Shown here: piece after piece, positions 44,346 through 47,086 of the stretch
How positions within the stretch are numbered: position 1 is the first letter of the stretch
Layout: each line of letters begins with the position of its first letter
NCBI GenBank assembly: GCA_030950085.1
Contig: JAUZRW010000218.1
Span: 1 to 47,086 of the forward strand
Length of the DNA stretch: 47,086 nucleotides
Source: Anaerolineae bacterium
Lineage (GTDB): Bacteria; Chloroflexota; Anaerolineae; Aggregatilineales; Phototrophicaceae
Direction of reading: 5' to 3'
Program-made: the position numbers and the translations under genes
Notes under the pieces: model-generated
What the model saw: only the letters and a program-made list of their open reading frames with translations
The model's database searches: none
What the model was told of the DNA's origin: nothing

Positions 44346-45746
44346 TTAGCTACGAATACCACCTTCTGTCATCGACTTGGCATTGAGCGCCTCATCCAAC
44401 TCTGCCTCGGACATCAAGCCCATTTCGAGGACAACTTGTTTGACACTTTTGCCTTCTGCCAGAGCTTTTTTGGCAACCTTCGCACCATTGTTGTAACCAA
44501 TAATCGGGTTAAGCGCCGTTACCAGAATCGGATTGCGTGATAACCAACCTTCGGCAGTTTCCGCATTTGCCACTAAATCGACCATCAATTTATCTGTGAA
44601 TGCCCGTACAGAGCCAATAACAACTTGCATCATTTCGTTCAGGTTGTGCGAGATAATCGGCATCATCACATTGAGTTCAAATTGACCAGCCGCACCACTC
44701 ATATTGACTGCTGTATCATTGCCCATCACATGATACATCGACTGATTGAGCATTTCCGCCATGACTGGATTCACCTTACCGGGCATAATCGACGACCCCG
44801 GCTGCACTGTCGGGCAGGTTAATTCTGCAATGCCTGTCGTGGGACCCGCCGAAAGTAAACGAATATCGTTAGCGATGCGCGTGAAATCCATTGCGATATT
44901 CCGCAGTGCCGCGCTAAAGAAAACAGGGTCTTGCATCGACTGCATTGATTCAAAGAGATTATCGCTCTCATGTAATTCAATACCTGTCAGTTCAGACAGT
45001 TTTTTCACCATACGACGATGATAATCAGGATGGGCATTTAAGCCTGTTCCTGCCGCAGTTCCGCCGATACCGAGTCGCCGCAAACCCTCTGCCGCAAAGC
45101 GTATTTTGTCCATCTGACGTTCGATTGCTTTTGCCCACGCGCCCACTTCTTGCCCTAAACGAACCGGCACAGCATCTTGCAAGTGTGTACGTCCTGTCTT
45201 GACAATACCATCCCATGCTTCGGCTTTTTTGTAGGTCACATCGACAAAATGTTGCAGCGTATCAAGCAATTCATCTAAGCGCCACAAAACACCCAGTCGA
45301 ATCGCTGTTGGAATCGTGTCGTTGGTGCTTTGTCCCATATTCACATGGTCATTAGGGTGAACAGGCTTATCGTCAGCATCCACCGCATAACCGAGAATTT
45401 GATTAGCGCGATTAGCAAGCACTTCATTGGTGTTCATATTGTGGCTTGTCCCTGCACCTGCTTGGAAAGGGTCAACTACAAAATGTTCTTGATGCTGACC
45501 TGCCAGTATTTCATCCCCTGCTTGAATAATGGCATCGGCTACTTTTTCGTCCAACAAGCCAAGGTCTTTATGAACTTCAGCTGCGGCACGTTTTATCATG
45601 ACCATGCTCCAAATAAATGCCGGATAGGGGCGCATTCCGGTAATGGGGAAATTCTGCAAAGCGCGTTGAGTCTGTGCAGCATAGAGCGCATCTTTCGGGA
45701 CTTGTACCTCACCTAAAGAGTCTTTTTCAATGCGATAATCTGTCAT
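44346..45746 (-). CDS. Class II fumarase/aspartase family lyase (fumarate hydratase or aspartate ammonia-lyase)
   Basis: 466-residue homotetrameric lyase. The family signature GSSIMPGKVNP is intact, with HVNMGQSTND and GRTHLQDAVP as the other two active-site regions. The opening EKDSLGEVQVP...AQTQRALQNFPI and MGNDTAVNMSGAAGQFELNV are fumarase-like (FumC), which would interconvert fumarate and malate in the TCA cycle. Other parts, for example DPFQAGAGTSHNMN and VKQVVLEMGLMSEAELDEAL, are as close to aspartase, which deaminates aspartate to fumarate. I lean to fumarase but cannot settle it. GGAG lies 10 bases before ATG 45746. Confidence 0.88.
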   Translation of the reverse strand: MTDYRIEKDSLGEVQVPKDALYAAQTQRALQNFPITGMRPYPAFIWSMVMIKRAAAEVHKDLGLLDEKVADAIIQAGDEILAGQHQEHFVVDPFQAGAGTSHNMNTNEVLANRANQILGYAVDADDKPVHPNDHVNMGQSTNDTIPTAIRLGVLWRLDELLDTLQHFVDVTYKKAEAWDGIVKTGRTHLQDAVPVRLGQEVGAWAKAIERQMDKIRFAAEGLRRLGIGGTAAGTGLNAHPDYHRRMVKKLSELTGIELHESDNLFESMQSMQDPVFFSAALRNIAMDFTRIANDIRLLSAGPTTGIAELTCPTVQPGSSIMPGKVNPVMAEMLNQSMYHVMGNDTAVNMSGAAGQFELNVMMPIISHNLNEMMQVVIGSVRAFTDKLMVDLVANAETAEGWLSRNPILVTALNPIIGYNNGAKVAKKALAEGKSVKQVVLEMGLMSEAELDEALNAKSMTEGGIRS

Positions 45747-45771
45747 GTTTTTCTATCTCCAATGAGTAAAC

Positions 45772-45797
45772 AAAAAGGCGCTAACCATTGTAGCGCC
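45772..45797 (-). terminator. Terminator after the superoxide dismutase gene
   Basis: GGCGCTA (45777-45783) / TAGCGCC (45791-45797), perfect 7-bp stem with a 7-base loop, followed on the minus strand by TTTTTGTTT. It lies about 100 bases past the sod stop and just ahead of the lyase gene. Confidence 0.75.
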
Positions 45798-45900
45798 CCT
45801 CGTATCTATTGTGAATGTACGTTCAACTTATTTGCATATATGAGGTACAAAACGTGTCATTTGTAGAGGAAAAAAGATGCCATTCCGCTATAACAAACTG

Positions 45901-46509
45901 TTATTTAGCAGCAGCGTACAGTTCTGCAACTTTACCCCAGTTGACCACATTCCAGAACGCGGCGAGATAATCTGGGCGGCGATTCTGATAATTGAGGTAA
46001 TACGCATGTTCCCAAACATCAACACCCAAAATCGGGGTTTTGCCATCACTCAGAGGGTTATCTTGGTTCGGTGTACTGATGACTTCCAAGCCACCATCGC
46101 CATTGACGACCAGCCAGCCCCAACCACTACCAAATTGTCCACCTGCTTTGGCAGAAAATTGGCTCTTAAAATCATCAAGGCTACCGAATGTACTGTCAAT
46201 AGCAGCCGCTAAATCACCACTCGGCGCACCACCGCCATTGGGTGACATCACTTGCCAGAACAAATTGTGATTGTAGAAACCGCCACCATTATTACGAACT
46301 GCGGTACGGATATTTTCCGGTACGGCATTCAAATCGCCAAGAATTTCTTCAATGCTCTTGCTGGCAAGGTCAGACCCTTCAACAGCAGCGTTCAACTTGC
46401 CAGTATAGCCCGTATGATGTTTTTCGTAATGAACTTCCATTGTGTCTGCGCCAATATGTGGAGCGAGTGCGTCTTTTGCGTAGGGAAGTGCAACTTTTTC
46501 AAAAGCCAT
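45901..46509 (-). CDS. sodA: Superoxide dismutase, Mn/Fe type
   Basis: 202-residue cytoplasmic enzyme that dismutes superoxide to oxygen and hydrogen peroxide. Metal ligands are the His of MEVHYEKHH, the His of FYNHNLFW, and the Asp and His of DVWEHAYY. The outer-sphere glutamine lies in STPNQDNPL and the other position is Gly ([12 protein letters not shown]), the arrangement of manganese enzymes; cambialistic use cannot be excluded. ATG 46509 has AAGGAG 6 bases upstream; an in-frame start 13 codons earlier (46548) would read through that site and is rejected. The organism therefore meets oxygen at least at times. Confidence 0.95.
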   Translation of the reverse strand: MAFEKVALPYAKDALAPHIGADTMEVHYEKHHTGYTGKLNAAVEGSDLASKSIEEILGDLNAVPENIRTAVRNNGGGFYNHNLFWQVMSPNGGGAPSGDLAAAIDSTFGSLDDFKSQFSAKAGGQFGSGWGWLVVNGDGGLEVISTPNQDNPLSDGKTPILGVDVWEHAYYLNYQNRRPDYLAAFWNVVNWGKVAELYAAAK

Positions 46510-46728
46510 GATTATCTCCTTATGGATGTAAATTGATATTTCATGCAACGTTCGTCATTGTAACACATTGCAGTTTAGGTTTCGATAAGAATTGGTCTGT
46601 TGAACAATAAGAATCTTCTAAAAATTGGACTCATGTACAGGTCTGTTGATTTTGGCTATAGTGCCACTACTTAAGCAATGCTATCCTGCACGTTGCATCT
46701 AGTCTTAATTTTCGATATTAGGAGTTTC

Positions 46729-47086
46729 ATGTCGCAATCTGTCAACATACGCCAAGCACAAAGCCGCACTATTCCGCCAAGTGTTTTTATTGTGCTTTTT
46801 TTTGGTGTGATGGCAATCGCTGTCTCATCTATTTTTGTCAAACTTGCACAAAATGAAGGTGTCCCTTCTATGTTGGTAGCGGCTGCCCGTTTGCTGATTG
46901 CGGCTGCCCTACTCACGCCGATTACACTACAACGCCATTGGTATCACATTCGCAATTTGACGAAACGCGATTTCGGCTTGGTACTGGTGTCAGGGTTATT
47001 TCTTGCGCTGCACTTTGCGGCATGGGTCACATCACTAGAATACACAACGATACTGATTAGCGTTGTATTTGTGACCAGTTCGCCGC
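46729..47086 (+). CDS. EamA/DMT-family transporter, N-terminal part (cut by right edge)
   Basis: 119 codons are present, open to the edge. ATG 46729 follows TTAGGAG by 4 bases. The protein shows hydrophobic segments VFIVLFFGVMAIAVSSIFVK, MLVAAARLLIAAALLTPI and LVLVSGLFLALHFAAWVTSL. The pattern ...SSIFVKLAQNEGVPSMLVAA and ALHFAAWVTSLEYTTI is typical of EamA (DUF6) drug/metabolite transporters: the first helix pair and the third helix of the first repeat. Substrate is unknown. It is divergent from the superoxide dismutase gene. Confidence 0.85.
   Translation, partial: MSQSVNIRQAQSRTIPPSVFIVLFFGVMAIAVSSIFVKLAQNEGVPSMLVAAARLLIAAALLTPITLQRHWYHIRNLTKRDFGLVLVSGLFLALHFAAWVTSLEYTTILISVVFVTSSP

Noticed and set aside
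46510-46548. Longer start for superoxide dismutase
   Set aside because: The extension reads through the AAGGAG site of ATG 46509 and is absent from the family.
1-47086. tRNA, rRNA, CRISPR, prophage or insertion-sequence content
   Set aside because: Intergenic gaps are short and none shows cloverleaf ends, regular spaced repeats, integrase or transposase genes, or target-site duplications by eye.

Overview
The window is a gene-dense stretch (about 34 genes) of an ordinary bacterial chromosome, with moderate G+C by eye (not counted). There are no rRNA genes, tRNAs, phage genes, transposases or CRISPR arrays that I could find. The gene families point to a Chloroflexota bacterium, most likely near Anaerolineae. 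The clues are Pro/Thr-rich secreted lipoproteins, a SARP/BTAD regulator, TolB-like propeller and PPC-domain exported proteins, a SUV3-type helicase, a MoaD-MoaE fusion, and an rpoC that stands apart from rpoB. This assignment is inference from family composition.

Layout. 1-98 is the start of an exported protein running off the left edge. 372-3047 holds a tail-to-tail transsulfuration pair, cystathionine beta-synthase and a gamma-lyase/synthase. 3135-10918 has an MFS transporter, a SUV3-like RNA helicase, an amidohydrolase (SAH/MTA-deaminase-like) fused to a CYTH-like domain, and a polytopic membrane protein fused to an endonuclease/exonuclease/phosphatase domain. 11115-14490 (minus strand) carries moaC, a moaD-moaE fusion, fabF and rnc. 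14612-18827 (plus strand) carries ftsY, a SPOUT rRNA methyltransferase, prfB and a coiled-coil/PH-like/zinc-ribbon protein. 19162-23742 is rpoC, alone behind a promoter-rich leader. 23827-32652 has a glycosidase-like lipoprotein, gyrA, a tRNA-queuosine mannosyltransferase-like gene behind a degenerate SARP regulator, and rel (ppGpp). 32786-34810 has moeA and a two-S1-domain protein. 35035-42988 is an envelope block: a small lipoprotein, a PPC-repeat protein, an M23 peptidase, a TolB-like membrane protein and a LysM L,D-transpeptidase. 43048-47086 holds an HD hydrolase, a GNAT acetyltransferase, a class II fumarase/aspartase, a Mn-type superoxide dismutase and the first part of an EamA transporter cut by the right edge.

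Working together. moaC, moaDE and moeA cover three steps of molybdenum cofactor synthesis. ftsY, prfB, the methyltransferase, rnc, rpoC and rel are translation, transcription and stringent-response functions. The 35-43 kb block is a cell-wall and surface set, with two different peptidoglycan enzymes beside sensor or adhesin-like exported proteins. I see no obvious defence or mobile system. The most unusual items are domain fusions (amidohydrolase-CYTH, membrane-EEP, MoaD-MoaE), active-site substitutions (RNase III, RF2, GyrA box), the isolated rpoC with up to three tandem promoters, and a family of intergenic palindromic repeats.
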